NCBI GenBank assembly: GCA_029259745.1
Contig: JAJDEO010000004.1
Coordinates: 124,001 to 188,000 of the forward strand
Direction of reading: 5' to 3'
Length of the DNA stretch: 64,000 nt
Source of the DNA: Planctomycetota bacterium
GTDB lineage: Bacteria; Planctomycetota; B15-G4
The notes beneath the pieces are model-generated. The model worked only from the letters and a program-made list of their open reading frames with translations. It was not told the origin of the DNA and searched no databases. The position numbers and the translations under genes are program-made. Positions 1 through 9,235 of this stretch are shown one piece after another. Positions within the stretch are counted from its first letter, which is position 1, and every line of letters starts with the position of its first letter.

Positions 1-986
1 GCAACGCCGCCTAGCTTCTTGGGATCTGAGTCTCGATCGGTCGCCAAGTTCGGCCCTCGCTTCACCGAACCACTCACAGTCGACATGGCGACATCAGCAC
101 CTGATGCGCTCTTCGCACTTAACGCGCACTTCCGCATCCCGTCAGTCACAGTGACAAGATCGATAGACTCCCCGCGGCAGATTGCCTGAAGTGGCCCCAG
201 GAGCACCCGCTTTACGCTATCGGAGCAATCGGCGTCGGCAACCCAGCCGTCAACATAGTCCGAGCACAACTGTTGTACGAGCGGCCCCAAGCAACACTCC
301 GCGGCAAGAAGCAACACCTCACCATCATGCTTGTCCCTTGCCAAAGCGAGATCGAGCTTGCAGCCCACTTCACCATCTGCCTTCGCCTCGGCGGCAAGCC
401 GAATCCAAAACTGCGACGGTAACCGATCCTTCTTTGCCGGAAGGGTGATGTGCACACCATCCTCGGACGCTTCATAATAGCTATCCGGATCAATAAATAC
501 AAACCGACCATCCCGGGTCATACCAGTGTTGCCTGGGCAGATGTCGTAGTGCATCCACATTGATTGACTGTATGAAAGCTGCTCTACCAAGTCTGCAACG
601 TTCTCAGCACTAAGGCGCCCGCCCACAATCGCATCTCGGATGGGCGTCACCCGCTCCATCGCGACTAGAAGCCCCTGTAGTCCTCGTGGTCGCCCCACAT
701 GCAGCAACCTCACCAACGCCGGGGGACCAGCTTTCATCGCTGCGCGCAGCCTCTGCTCCAAACGGTCAAGACGGTTGTTCCCTACAAGCGCACGTGTCTT
801 CTCACCCGCGAAGTCACCCGACGGCATAAAGTACTTTAGCCTAGCAGGAATGCCCCCTTCACGCTCCCACAGAGCGTTGGCCTGCAGGGCTCGCCCGGAC
901 ATCATCCCTCTCGCTTCGACCACCTCCACACCACTCCACTCGCCCCGCGGAAGAGCGCCTAGAAACTCCTCAGCAGATGTTGTCAC
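1..986 (-). CDS. Kinase-fold (APH/protein-kinase-like) protein, C-terminus cut by window edge
   Basis: The frame is open for 328 codons from a GTG at 986 to the window edge. The GTG overlaps the TGA of the upstream GTPase gene in a GTGA arrangement, so the two are probably translationally coupled. Residues 146-153 read HYDICPGN, matching the HxDxxxxN catalytic loop of kinases, and FIDPD follows at 164-168, where the metal-binding Asp is expected. No clear glycine-rich loop is visible near the N-terminus, so the fold is kinase-like but the substrate is unknown; a protein kinase or a small-molecule phosphotransferase are both possible. The reading frame and catalytic loop are seen; the kinase assignment is family knowledge; any role with the GTPase is inference. 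Confidence 0.75.
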   Translation of the reverse strand, partial: MTTSAEEFLGALPRGEWSGVEVVEARGMMSGRALQANALWEREGGIPARLKYFMPSGDFAGEKTRALVGNNRLDRLEQRLRAAMKAGPPALVRLLHVGRPRGLQGLLVAMERVTPIRDAIVGGRLSAENVADLVEQLSYSQSMWMHYDICPGNTGMTRDGRFVFIDPDSYYEASEDGVHITLPAKKDRLPSQFWIRLAAEAKADGEVGCKLDLALARDKHDGEVLLLAAECCLGPLVQQLCSDYVDGWVADADCSDSVKRVLLGPLQAICRGESIDLVTVTDGMRKCALSAKSASGADVAMSTVSGSVKRGPNLATDRDSDPKKLGGV

Positions 987-2827
987 GACGCTAACCCGAA
1001 AGTGCGGTAGAGCCCCCATCGTCCATCGGAAAGCGAAACAGCTAAGGTACCACCTTCCGGTGACCACACCATGCCTGTTGGACTACCCTCTAGAATCGGC
1101 GACAATCTCGACCCAGTCGTTACAATGCTGTTTCCGTTCCTGGCACATGCCTTGAGCCTTCCGTCTTGCGCATGCCAGGCGATTATTGGAGCTACGCGCG
1201 CAATCGCTACGATACTGCACTCGTCACTCGCTTGGCCAACGGGCGCGGAAGCGCCGGTAACCAACACCTGTCTATCCGCGGTGACCGATGCTCCGAAACC
1301 ACCTTCATTCAGTGCGACATGCCCCGAATCAAACGTGAGATCAACCGAGGTCTCCAACTGTTGGCCGAACTTGGCCGCTCCGTCAACAACGATGGCACGT
1401 GACGCAACGCCATTGAGGCAGACAACGCCGCCCATGCTCGGAATGAACCGGACAACCATGTGGGGCGAAGCCTCAATGAAGCCGTCGAGGTACTCTGCAT
1501 CATTCCACTTACCGTCGCTCAGCCGTAGGCTGTGCAGTGCCCCCTGCTCAGTCACTCCGATTAGCGTATCTGCTGACACCGGGCACCAAGACGCCATAGG
1601 AAAGGGTACGGGAGCACGTACAAGTCCCTGTCCACGCGCTCCCACCCATATCCCAGTGGCACCCTCACGCGCCCCAATGAAGACTGACTCCGACCGCACT
1701 TCTACAAGAACATCCACGACATCCGGATCCCACTCTTCAAGCTGAGTTGGCTCTTGGAATCGGTACGTGCCGTCGTGCGGATTAATCCTTGCCTCATGAA
1801 CTCGCGCCGAGTCCGAGTCCAGAAAATATAGGGAGTGGCTTGATCGATCACCGGTGCACTGTAGCACGGCGCCCGGGCTGTCGCTGTATTCCCGAAGAAG
1901 CCGCAACTCTACAAGGCTCTTCTTTGTAATCGATCCGGGCTGCTTGGCGGCCTGTAGGTTCGTGTTAGGAACGGTTCCCAACAGGACATCACGGCTTCTG
2001 CCGAGTGCCTCGACGGTAACCCCTACCCAGGCGCGGACCAAGTTCCCAACCCTTCTCTCGTCGATCCTTGGTAGATCCGTCGATTGGACCTCACTGCACT
2101 GTTGGTCATCGATAACCGACACATTTGCTATAGTTGCCTCACTCGCGACCGTTTTCAACAGTAGCGCGACGCGCTTGCGGGCCTTGTCGAGCACGCCGCC
2201 GTCGCCTCCATACTCATCGCTCTTTGTAAGCAACACGAGAATTGGGAGGTCGCGCTGAGAACATGCCTGCAGGAGCTCCAGTACATCGTTCGCGTACTCT
2301 CGCGAAATCGCTTCCGGACCAATGTAAAGGCGCGAGTCAACGACCACAATGCACGCATGTGCTCCGTCGAGCGCTCTCCTCGACGTATGGTCTGCTGATT
2401 GATAGCTCCCACCTTGAATATCCGGAAACATTACATACCCAGCGACCCCCTTTACCGAAAGAGCTTGAAATAGATAAGGTGTGGCAGTTTCAGTGCCTGG
2501 AGGCCACTCGCACCCATCAATGAACCCGGAATAGAGCTCTCGTACCCGCTCTTCTGTCACCGTAGCTGCCGCCGGCAACCCAAGACCTTCAAACTCGCGG
2601 TTTTCTTGCTCCAGTCGCTCTAGAACGCGAGTGTCCTTGATTAGGCGAAAGCACAGCACGTCTTCTTCCGCCGTGGCGCATTGGGTGGCGGTAAGCAACG
2701 CCGTTGTCTTTCCGTGGCCAGTCCACCCCCAAACCGGAATAGAGACGAGCGTTTGCGCACCGTCCTCGATCTCCTCTAGGCGCGCCAAGACAGCCTGTTC
2801 CCATTCTTCTCGTTCAGTCTCTTCCAT
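983..2827 (-). CDS. P-loop GTPase with C-terminal beta-propeller-like region
   Basis: The 614-residue protein starts with a short acidic helix, then a P-loop GWTGHGKT at 34-41, a switch-II-like DIQGG at 136-140 and a base-specificity motif TKSD at 201-204. These three motifs in this order and spacing define a TRAFAC-type GTPase domain of about 260 residues. The remaining 350 residues are beta-rich and end in a WD40-like blade (WSPEGGTLAVSLSDGRW), suggesting a propeller used for protein binding. It has no predicted membrane segment. It lies between the DjlA-like gene upstream and the kinase-like gene, with which it overlaps by 4 bases. I do not recognise a named family for the full architecture. 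Confidence 0.85.
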   Translation of the reverse strand: MEETEREEWEQAVLARLEEIEDGAQTLVSIPVWGWTGHGKTTALLTATQCATAEEDVLCFRLIKDTRVLERLEQENREFEGLGLPAAATVTEERVRELYSGFIDGCEWPPGTETATPYLFQALSVKGVAGYVMFPDIQGGSYQSADHTSRRALDGAHACIVVVDSRLYIGPEAISREYANDVLELLQACSQRDLPILVLLTKSDEYGGDGGVLDKARKRVALLLKTVASEATIANVSVIDDQQCSEVQSTDLPRIDERRVGNLVRAWVGVTVEALGRSRDVLLGTVPNTNLQAAKQPGSITKKSLVELRLLREYSDSPGAVLQCTGDRSSHSLYFLDSDSARVHEARINPHDGTYRFQEPTQLEEWDPDVVDVLVEVRSESVFIGAREGATGIWVGARGQGLVRAPVPFPMASWCPVSADTLIGVTEQGALHSLRLSDGKWNDAEYLDGFIEASPHMVVRFIPSMGGVVCLNGVASRAIVVDGAAKFGQQLETSVDLTFDSGHVALNEGGFGASVTADRQVLVTGASAPVGQASDECSIVAIARVAPIIAWHAQDGRLKACARNGNSIVTTGSRLSPILEGSPTGMVWSPEGGTLAVSLSDGRWGLYRTFGLAS

Positions 2828-2997
2828 TATCTATACTCACGCAATATGGCAGCACCACGCCACACTCAGTAGCGTGCGCGCTCTTCTTACCTGGTTCGAA
2901 GTGGGTGAGCATAGCTCGGTGATGACGCATTTCCCAGGACCGCCCGGATGACCTCTCCCCATGTGCCCGGTTTGGACATGCTCGCGACATACGGACC

Positions 2998-4035
2998 CTA
3001 CCCAAGGCCCTTGGACAGCGTCTCGTATGCCTCATTGACCTCGACACATCGCGCCGCGATCATCGCTCGAACGGCCTCGGGCATCGCTTCCCCGTGATAT
3101 CTGTCCGGGTGAAACTCTTTCGTAGCGCGGCGCCAGGCTCGCTGAAGCTCGTCGCGAGTCGGTTCGCCACTGAGGCCGAGGATCGCGAGGCACTCGTCGA
3201 TCCGCTTCTGATCGGGAAGACCGAGTCCGGAGGCGCATGCCTCAAGCTCGGGAGCGCTCATCCCGGCGTGCGCGAGGATGTGAAGCACGAGGCGCGTTTC
3301 GCGCACATTGGCTTGTCCGTCGACGGCGCAGAGATCACGTAGCAACTTCGCGAGATCCACGAGGTCGATCTGCGGCATGCGGTAGCGGAAGGCTTGCGCA
3401 GCCTCCTCGACAGAGAGTACGTCCTGCTCCTTCAATAGCCATCGAAGCTCATCCACCTCGACTTGCGATGGCTGGAACTCCGACGTCACCAGCTCGCGAA
3501 TGAACCGCACCTCCTCGGCGACGAATGGGCCGTCCGCTTTTGCTACCGCCTTGAACAGCACAATGAGGGGCCGCAGGAACGAAACGATCGAATAGCGCCT
3601 GTCGACCACATCGACCGTCAGCGTGTCCTCACTGACAATCGTAGGCCCCGGCAACCCAGCGTCCTGCGAGACGATCCGTGCGCTGAGGCGCACGGTCGGC
3701 TTCTCGTACCCGAGCACCGCGCCGTTAGGCAGATAGAACTCGCAGCTCTCGCCTTCGATGTGTCGCCCTTGGCAGAAGTCGCCGTCACGATCCGCGTCGC
3801 TCGAATGCGCCGCCTTCAGAAATCCGCCCGAGGCGGTACGCCCGTGCAGGACCAGCGTGCCATAGGTACCGCTTGGCCACCCCGAGATGGTGAGCCTCAA
3901 GCCATCCCCGTCGTCGACGTAGAGCCCCTTCAAGCCTGCGGCGGGGTACTCCGGAGCCGCATTGTCCTCGAATGCCGAACGTAGGATCGCCGCCGCCACT
4001 CCTACACCAAACGGAATCAACCATGGAAGCGCCAT
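2998..4035 (-). CDS. DjlA-like membrane-anchored TerB/J-domain co-chaperone
   Basis: The preferred ATG at 4035 has AGGAGG about ten bases upstream; an in-frame GTG at 4053 is possible. The protein (345 aa) has an N-terminal hydrophobic helix, a beta-rich stretch of about 110 residues, a TerB-like all-helical region near 150-260, and a C-terminal J domain with the HPD signature in FHPDRYHG. DjlA of enterobacteria has the same order (membrane helix, TerB-like, J domain) but lacks the extra beta domain. J domains stimulate the ATPase of Hsp70 partners. It is the first gene of a leftward group with the GTPase and kinase-like genes, separated from the GTPase by 170 bases. A role in a conflict or stress system is inferred. 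Confidence 0.8.
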   Translation of the reverse strand: MALPWLIPFGVGVAAAILRSAFEDNAAPEYPAAGLKGLYVDDGDGLRLTISGWPSGTYGTLVLHGRTASGGFLKAAHSSDADRDGDFCQGRHIEGESCEFYLPNGAVLGYEKPTVRLSARIVSQDAGLPGPTIVSEDTLTVDVVDRRYSIVSFLRPLIVLFKAVAKADGPFVAEEVRFIRELVTSEFQPSQVEVDELRWLLKEQDVLSVEEAAQAFRYRMPQIDLVDLAKLLRDLCAVDGQANVRETRLVLHILAHAGMSAPELEACASGLGLPDQKRIDECLAILGLSGEPTRDELQRAWRRATKEFHPDRYHGEAMPEAVRAMIAARCVEVNEAYETLSKGLG

Positions 4036-4107
4036 TGCCTCAACCCTCCTCACCGCGAACGTGCGGTACGCGTGTCCACACCGCCACGTGCTGTGGATAC
4101 GCCACGC

Positions 4108-4365
4108 TCATGTCGCAAGCCTCGCGGTAGCCGCCCGCCCATCCGCGACCATCCCCAGTGCCGTGTTGAAGGGAAGGACGTCCGCGACAGGGATCAGCTC
4201 GATCGCCTCGATCAACCCGAGCACGCCAAGTACCCGCGTCCAGTAGACCGTCGCGATCACATCGGCGACGTCGCCGACACCAGGAATGAGCCCGATGAGG
4301 ACCCAGTCGAAGACGTCGAGCGCAAAGCCGATTACTGCGTACTTTCCAATCTTCATGACCTGCAT
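4108..4365 (-). CDS. Small hydrophobic membrane protein
   Basis: The 85-residue protein is mostly hydrophobic, with two or three possible membrane helices around a Gly-Val-Gly-Asp turn. ATGs at 4365 and 4356 are both possible starts. It is the last of a leftward run beginning with ParB and the coupling protein, and a near-perfect copy of the replication iteron sits in the gap just upstream. I recognise no family. A role in the transfer apparatus is suggested only by position. Confidence 0.6.
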   Translation of the reverse strand: MQVMKIGKYAVIGFALDVFDWVLIGLIPGVGDVADVIATVYWTRVLGVLGLIEAIELIPVADVLPFNTALGMVADGRAATARLAT

Positions 4366-4370
4366 CCCTC

Positions 4371-4384
4371 TCTATTAGGCGTGC
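4371..4384 (+). repeat. Isolated iteron-like copy
   Basis: The 14 bases match the core of the origin iterons at 17.9 kb (TCTATTAGGCGTAC) at 13 positions. It fills most of the gap between the stop of the 93-residue gene and the start of the 85-residue gene. Confidence 0.45.
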
Positions 4385-4666
4385 TCATTCCCGATCGATC
4401 TCCGGCGCGTCGCGGCCCTCCAGGCTCTCAGGCTCTTGCGCCGGCTCCACGCCGACGCGTGACTCGATGACCGACTCTTCGACATCGCGGGAGTGCCCTT
4501 CCTTGCTGCTCACCACCTCTTGAGGCGTCGGCCGCCCTGCCATCCCGTACTCCGTCGGCTGCGCGATATTCGACTCGGGATACATCGCCGCTCGCAACTC
4601 CGCGAGCCCTTGACGTGCCATTGCTCCGAGGTGGCCGGCACCTAGCTTGGGTTTGTCGCTCATCAT
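4385..4666 (-). CDS. Hypothetical acidic element protein
   Basis: A 93-residue soluble, charged protein with a Glu/Asp-rich C-terminal half and no membrane segment or recognisable motif. It sits 18 bases downstream of the membrane protein gene and 20 bases upstream of the small hydrophobic gene, so all are probably co-transcribed with the coupling-protein operon. The start has a plausible GAGATG-type ribosome site (AAGGAGATGC upstream). I do not recognise it. Confidence 0.6.
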   Translation of the reverse strand: MMSDKPKLGAGHLGAMARQGLAELRAAMYPESNIAQPTEYGMAGRPTPQEVVSSKEGHSRDVEESVIESRVGVEPAQEPESLEGRDAPEIDRE

Positions 4667-4684
4667 GCATCTCCTTTGAAGGGA

Positions 4685-5266
4685 CTACGGTTGACCGTTC
4701 TTTGCGCGCCATTGCTCGACGACGTATCGCTGTTCCGAGTAGGCGTCATGCAGGTCCATCAGGCGCTTGCGTTCGGCAGCGGCACTCAGCGTCACCGAGA
4801 GAAAGAGGCCGCCGCCCGCAATCGCGAGGTAGCTCGCAAGCAGCGGACTGATCTCGGCGAGCGTCGCTGCCGCGATCCAGACCATGAAGGGCTCGCCAAG
4901 CTTCGCCGTCTGCTCGGGCATCCGCCCGAAGAAGCGCGGTGTTCCGTTGTAGAAGCTGTGCGGCTCATCGCCGCCGCGCTGCTGGCGGATGTCTGTGCGC
5001 CCCTTGATCACCACGCACAGAACGATGAAGCAGGCGAAGAATGCGTAGAGATCCGTGGGATCGAGCCCCTCGCCAAAGATGGGAAAGATGAAGAGGATCC
5101 CCATCGCTGCTGCCACTTGCGCGCCCAGGTAGCGCGCACCGAATGTTCCCGTTTGGTGCAGGAAGACTTCGAGCGAGCAGGCCAGTGCCCGGATCACGAA
5201 GAGGAGGACATGGGTTTCGCGGCGACCGTTTGCTTCTGCACTACCCCACTCATTGCTACCCATCAC
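4685..5266 (-). CDS. Multi-helix membrane protein next to the coupling protein
   Basis: The 193-residue protein has about four hydrophobic helices (near residues 20-40, 45-70, 75-92 and 128-165). A hydrophilic loop with RGGDEPHSFYNG lies in between, and the C-terminal tail is charged. Its start abuts the stop of the coupling-protein gene. That coupling protein lacks its own transmembrane helices, so this protein could be its membrane anchor, as separate anchor subunits exist in some conjugation systems. This is inference from adjacency; I do not recognise a named family. Confidence 0.7.
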   Translation of the reverse strand: MMGSNEWGSAEANGRRETHVLLFVIRALACSLEVFLHQTGTFGARYLGAQVAAAMGILFIFPIFGEGLDPTDLYAFFACFIVLCVVIKGRTDIRQQRGGDEPHSFYNGTPRFFGRMPEQTAKLGEPFMVWIAAATLAEISPLLASYLAIAGGGLFLSVTLSAAAERKRLMDLHDAYSEQRYVVEQWRAKNGQP

Positions 5267-6778
5267 TCAGGCTCCCCTGCTTGCTTGTTGGAAGGTCACC
5301 GGCATCCACGTGCGATTCGACGCCGAGAAACGCCGCCCGTTTTGAAACAAGATGGCGTCCACCTGACATCCGTTGGACGGGCCGCCCGTTTTGAGCTGCG
5401 TGAACTGCGCGGGCTGCACTTCGTACTCCCACGTTTCGCTGAAACCGGCACTCGTGGACCCTGAGTCCGACATGCCTTCGATCCCCAGGCTGAAGGGCCA
5501 CGCCCCGTCTCGCGAGTGACTGGTGTTGCCGTTGGCAAGCGTCTGACGCGATCGCCCGATCAAGCTCGCGGCCCACTCATTCGTCACCGGGTCGCCGTTC
5601 GCGTGGAGAACCTTGGTATTGAGGTTGGCGAAGAGCGATGCCGCCTCCGCTCGCCCCTTCTCTTGACCACCAAGCGCGCTGTAGACATTGCTCACGTTCT
5701 GCGTGAGGTAGGTCGTCGCGACTCTGGCGGAGCGGCATGTGCTCTGGAACGCCGCGTCCGAAGACATGAGGAAACTCTGTGCCTCGTCGACCCACAGGAA
5801 CACCGGACGTGGGTTCGCTGCAACGTCACGACGCTCGCTTGCACGTTGGAAGCAGAACTTCCAAATGAGCTGAGAGTAGGACCCCAGTTCGCCAAACGTT
5901 TTCACAGGAAGATCGATGACAACGACCTTCCCCTCAGCCGCTGCCTCGGGCGTGACGTTGGTGTCCGTGCAGAACAGCTCACGTAACAGTCCGCGCATCA
6001 ACACGTCAGTCATGCTCGTGAAGGTGCTGACGATCACACTGCGCGTCTTCTCGGAGAGTTCCGGGAACTCGACGAGGAAGTAGTCGGCAACGACCTCAAG
6101 ATCGCCTTGCTGTCGTGCCGTAAGCCCTTCGCGGTCCGCTTCCTTCAACCGCTGGAAGCAGACCGACTGCGCTTGCCACTGCGTAGAGCGCTTCTGCTCC
6201 GCGGACGTCGGTGCCGAGATCACCACGCGATAGAGGTCCGGCACGCTCAAGCGACTCCCTGCGAGAGAGAGCAGCTCGACGGCGTTGCGGATCAACTGTC
6301 GGCTTGCGCGACGCCAGTACCCCTCATCCTCTCGACCGCTGCCAGATCCCCCATTGTCCGCCGCCTCAAGCACCGTCGAGAACAGGTTCACGACGTTCTC
6401 CGTGAGCCCGGCCCCCTCCCCGGCCATCCGCGCCTCGTAGTCGAGGAAGTTGAACCGGAGGTCGGCTGCCGACCCGACGACCAGGAGATCATCGCTGCGG
6501 TTGGTAGCGGCGCAGTATTGTTCCCACTCTTCGCGCTCATCAGGCTTCGTCGTGAGCACGAGCCCCCCGAAGCCGGCGCGGAGCATGGCAAGCGCCATGG
6601 CCCGGCCACTGCCGCTCGTCTTCCCCGATCCCGTGGCCCCCGTCACGAGCGTACCTGTTACGGCGTCGCCGATCGTCCAGACGTCGCTGGACGACCACTG
6701 CAACAAGGGCGTTGAAAGCGACCACCGGACAGCGGCGGGTGTTCGTCTCTTCGCGCGAAACAGCCTCGGGAACATCAT
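5267..6778 (-). CDS. VirD4/TraD-type conjugative coupling ATPase (soluble form)
   Basis: The 503-residue protein has a Walker A GATGSGKT at 47-54, a Walker B with VDEAQ at 330-334, and a downstream YLTQN at 357-361. The last resembles the conserved S/T-Q-N motif of VirD4/TraG/TraD coupling ATPases. Such proteins bring the relaxase-DNA complex to the secretion channel. The usual two N-terminal membrane helices are missing: only about 30 residues precede the nucleotide-binding domain. The ATG overlaps the ParB stop by four bases (ATGA), and a membrane protein follows directly, so the three genes form one operon. It may serve the MobF relaxase encoded at 11.8-14.4 kb. Confidence 0.85.
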   Translation of the reverse strand: MMFPRLFRAKRRTPAAVRWSLSTPLLQWSSSDVWTIGDAVTGTLVTGATGSGKTSGSGRAMALAMLRAGFGGLVLTTKPDEREEWEQYCAATNRSDDLLVVGSAADLRFNFLDYEARMAGEGAGLTENVVNLFSTVLEAADNGGSGSGREDEGYWRRASRQLIRNAVELLSLAGSRLSVPDLYRVVISAPTSAEQKRSTQWQAQSVCFQRLKEADREGLTARQQGDLEVVADYFLVEFPELSEKTRSVIVSTFTSMTDVLMRGLLRELFCTDTNVTPEAAAEGKVVVIDLPVKTFGELGSYSQLIWKFCFQRASERRDVAANPRPVFLWVDEAQSFLMSSDAAFQSTCRSARVATTYLTQNVSNVYSALGGQEKGRAEAASLFANLNTKVLHANGDPVTNEWAASLIGRSRQTLANGNTSHSRDGAWPFSLGIEGMSDSGSTSAGFSETWEYEVQPAQFTQLKTGGPSNGCQVDAILFQNGRRFSASNRTWMPVTFQQASRGA

Positions 6779-7659
6779 TGTCCTTCGGCCTCGCGAGCCG
6801 GGTGTTGCCCCACACTCTCTTGGCCGACTGACCGCGCCTTAAACAGATCTGCCAGCTCGGAGACGGCGACGTCGCCGGCCAATCCCGACGCGCGCAACTC
6901 CCGGCACACTCCCTCCAACGCCGAAACCAGGCTCGCGATCTGGACGGTCTCGCCCGTAACCGCGATGGAGCACGCTGACATGACGCGCAGCGTGGTCTTG
7001 CGTTTGCGCGTTGGGCGCGTCTTCCGCGTGGCGCGGGGACCACCTGCGGACTTCGGCTTGCTAGCAGCTCGGCTCCGTCGTTCGGCCGCATCGCGCGTGA
7101 GGACGCCGGCGACAGCATCGCTGATGAGCGCGTCGCGTTGGCCCTCATCCTTCGTCTTGGCAATCTGGTAGGCCGTACTCGCCGCGAGTTGACCGGCATG
7201 TACTCGCGCTTGCACGGCCTCCGGTAGTGACAACAACGCCACCGACCGGGTCACCCATGACGGCTTGAGTCCGAGTGTCGCGGCGGCCTCGGCGCCGGTG
7301 AGTCCTGCCGTCTCCATCAACCCATCGATGGCCTTCGCCATTTCAATCGGCGAGAGGTCCGTCCGCTGACAGTTTGCGACGAGCTGGCGCACGATACGGG
7401 TGGCGTCGTCTCCCTCCCCGTCCTCGACGAGTGCCTCGATCGTCTCCCACCGGGCGACCTTCGCCGCGCGGAAGCGGCGCTCCCCATCGATCACGACGTA
7501 GCCGTCGCCCTCTCGTCGCACGAGAATCGGTTGCTGGAGGCCCACGGAGACGAGGCTCTGCGCCAGCTCCGCAATGGCCTCGACGTCGAACGTCTCGCGC
7601 ACCTGCTGCTCGCAGGTGATGCTGGCCAGCGCGAGCGTCTGGAGTTCGCGCGACGCCAT
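6775..7659 (-). CDS. parB: ParB/Spo0J-family partition protein
   Basis: The 294-residue protein has the ParB N-terminal nuclease/CTPase-like fold. Its family motif GERRFRAA lies near residue 60, after the typical ELAQSLVSVGLQQPI helix-strand. A helix-turn-helix segment follows around LTGAEAAATLGLKPSWVTR. The Lys/Arg-rich linker (about 195-225) leads to a short C-terminal domain. ParB proteins bind parS and spread on DNA. Here the gene is translationally coupled to the coupling protein rather than to parA, which lies 8 kb away with its own small partner. A transfer-associated DNA-binding role is therefore as likely as classical partition. Confidence 0.85.
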   Translation of the reverse strand: MASRELQTLALASITCEQQVRETFDVEAIAELAQSLVSVGLQQPILVRREGDGYVVIDGERRFRAAKVARWETIEALVEDGEGDDATRIVRQLVANCQRTDLSPIEMAKAIDGLMETAGLTGAEAAATLGLKPSWVTRSVALLSLPEAVQARVHAGQLAASTAYQIAKTKDEGQRDALISDAVAGVLTRDAAERRSRAASKPKSAGGPRATRKTRPTRKRKTTLRVMSACSIAVTGETVQIASLVSALEGVCRELRASGLAGDVAVSELADLFKARSVGQESVGQHPAREAEGQ

Positions 7660-7913
7660 TTACGCGCTCCTTCCCTGGACAACCGCACGCTGCGCTAACC
7701 CGTTCCTATCCACGCTCTGTGCCTCCGTGATCGCCCTGACCGCAGCTCCCGGCGGCTGACATCAGCACCGGCCTGCGGTCGACACACGGATGATCGGAGC
7801 GACCGGCTAGTCGCGCCATGGGTCAGAAAGGTATGAATTTCCCGGCGGGCGGGGCTGGCGCATGCACGGCGATTGATGTGCCCCTCGGCGCGCGAGAACA
7901 AAGGGGAGAACAC

Positions 7914-9077
7914 GTGCCTGCGACATACCGGACAGTGACGGAGGCTTATCGAGACCACGCGTCGCTTCACAAGTGGGGATGGCCGCCCGGTGACCTTGTC
8001 AACGAGTGGTATTCCGAGGTGTGTGGTCTCAAAGGCGGTATCTACACCAACCTCAAAGCCGGTCAGCCCGTCCCAGAGAAGTATGTGAGGTGGCTCGTCG
8101 CACTGCTTACGTCACCGGATGAGGCACTCTCTCACCTCAAGACCATGAAGCCACCAAAGCGCCAAGCCTGGCTAGCGCGCTCACGGGCAGTGCTTCTTGA
8201 GCACATGGATGAGTGCGGCGTCCCTGAGGTCAACGCTTGCCTCACAGACACTATCCTCGAACACATCGCGTACCCACCAGTCGGTGGATCAGTCGGTCTC
8301 GGAAAGTACGTAGACTACCTGTACTTCAAGGTCGAATGCTTCGCGGCCGTCCTCCGACACAACTGCGAAGAGTGGGTCAGTACCTGCCACTCCGTCGCCG
8401 AGTGCGCTGACTGGATCTTCACGCGCGTCGGGGAGGAGACCTCGCTCGCCGGTCGTTTGCAGGGCCCGGCGAAAGCAAGAGCCCATGCCGCCGCACACAT
8501 GAACATCACGCTGGAGACGTACAGAGCGCGGCTTGCACTGTGGCGTGATTTCAACGAGTGGACGGTCGTCTCGGCGATCTACAAGGGTGTAGGGCCTATT
8601 GGTGTCTGCGTCGCGCTACCGCTCACCGACGCCGCCTACGAAGAGGTTCGTGAGGGGAGATTACTTCCGAGCGCGTGTGGCCCTGAGGAACTTGCTTCCC
8701 CCTCCCTCAACATCGTGCTCGAAGCTGTGGCCGAGCACCCGCAGTTCGTAGGCCGACCGGACAAGAACCCGACGGAGGCGTTACGCGTCGCCTCCGTGTT
8801 TCAGGTCTCGGCGCTCGTGCGCGCGCACAAGACCAAGGGGAAGAGAACCGTGAGGCTTCTCAGCTTCGCTGGCACGCCCGAGAACGAACGCCGCCTGAGA
8901 AGCGCCGGCTTCGTCACCTATGGCAAGACACTGCCGATCGATGGTGAGAGGCCGATCAAACTCTACGAGTTCACGGTGCCGATCAACCAGCTTTCGACGA
9001 AGAGCTTCCTCGAGGCCGCAACCCTCGCGCATGCAGGCCGCCACCTTCCAAAGGAACCACCGCGTCATGGCCATTAA
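7914..9077 (+). CDS. Orphan protein with GNAT-like C-terminal region
   Basis: The GTG at 7914 follows AAGGGGAG by five bases and is preferred over the in-frame ATG at 7818, which gives 32 extra residues of low-complexity sequence. The 387-residue product has a helical N-terminal half rich in Trp, His and Cys. The C-terminal 120 residues contain ALPLTDAAYEEVREGRL and later TPENERRLRSAGFVTYGKT, which resembles the ending of GNAT acetyltransferases. It is transcribed divergently from parB and stands alone. I do not recognise a family; the GNAT suggestion is weak inference. Confidence 0.75.
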   Translation: MPATYRTVTEAYRDHASLHKWGWPPGDLVNEWYSEVCGLKGGIYTNLKAGQPVPEKYVRWLVALLTSPDEALSHLKTMKPPKRQAWLARSRAVLLEHMDECGVPEVNACLTDTILEHIAYPPVGGSVGLGKYVDYLYFKVECFAAVLRHNCEEWVSTCHSVAECADWIFTRVGEETSLAGRLQGPAKARAHAAAHMNITLETYRARLALWRDFNEWTVVSAIYKGVGPIGVCVALPLTDAAYEEVREGRLLPSACGPEELASPSLNIVLEAVAEHPQFVGRPDKNPTEALRVASVFQVSALVRAHKTKGKRTVRLLSFAGTPENERRLRSAGFVTYGKTLPIDGERPIKLYEFTVPINQLSTKSFLEAATLAHAGRHLPKEPPRHGH

Positions 9078-9235
9078 GCGCTGTCCGCGGCCCGAGGATT
9101 CACCGACCTTCAAGGTCAGCTACTGACACGCGTAAGCTAACTATGTTGCCCAGGGAAACGTGCACCGACGGTGCGATCGTTCTCAACGGCGATCGTCGCG
9201 AGGAGTCGAAGCAGTGCAGCGCCGTCGACATCGCA

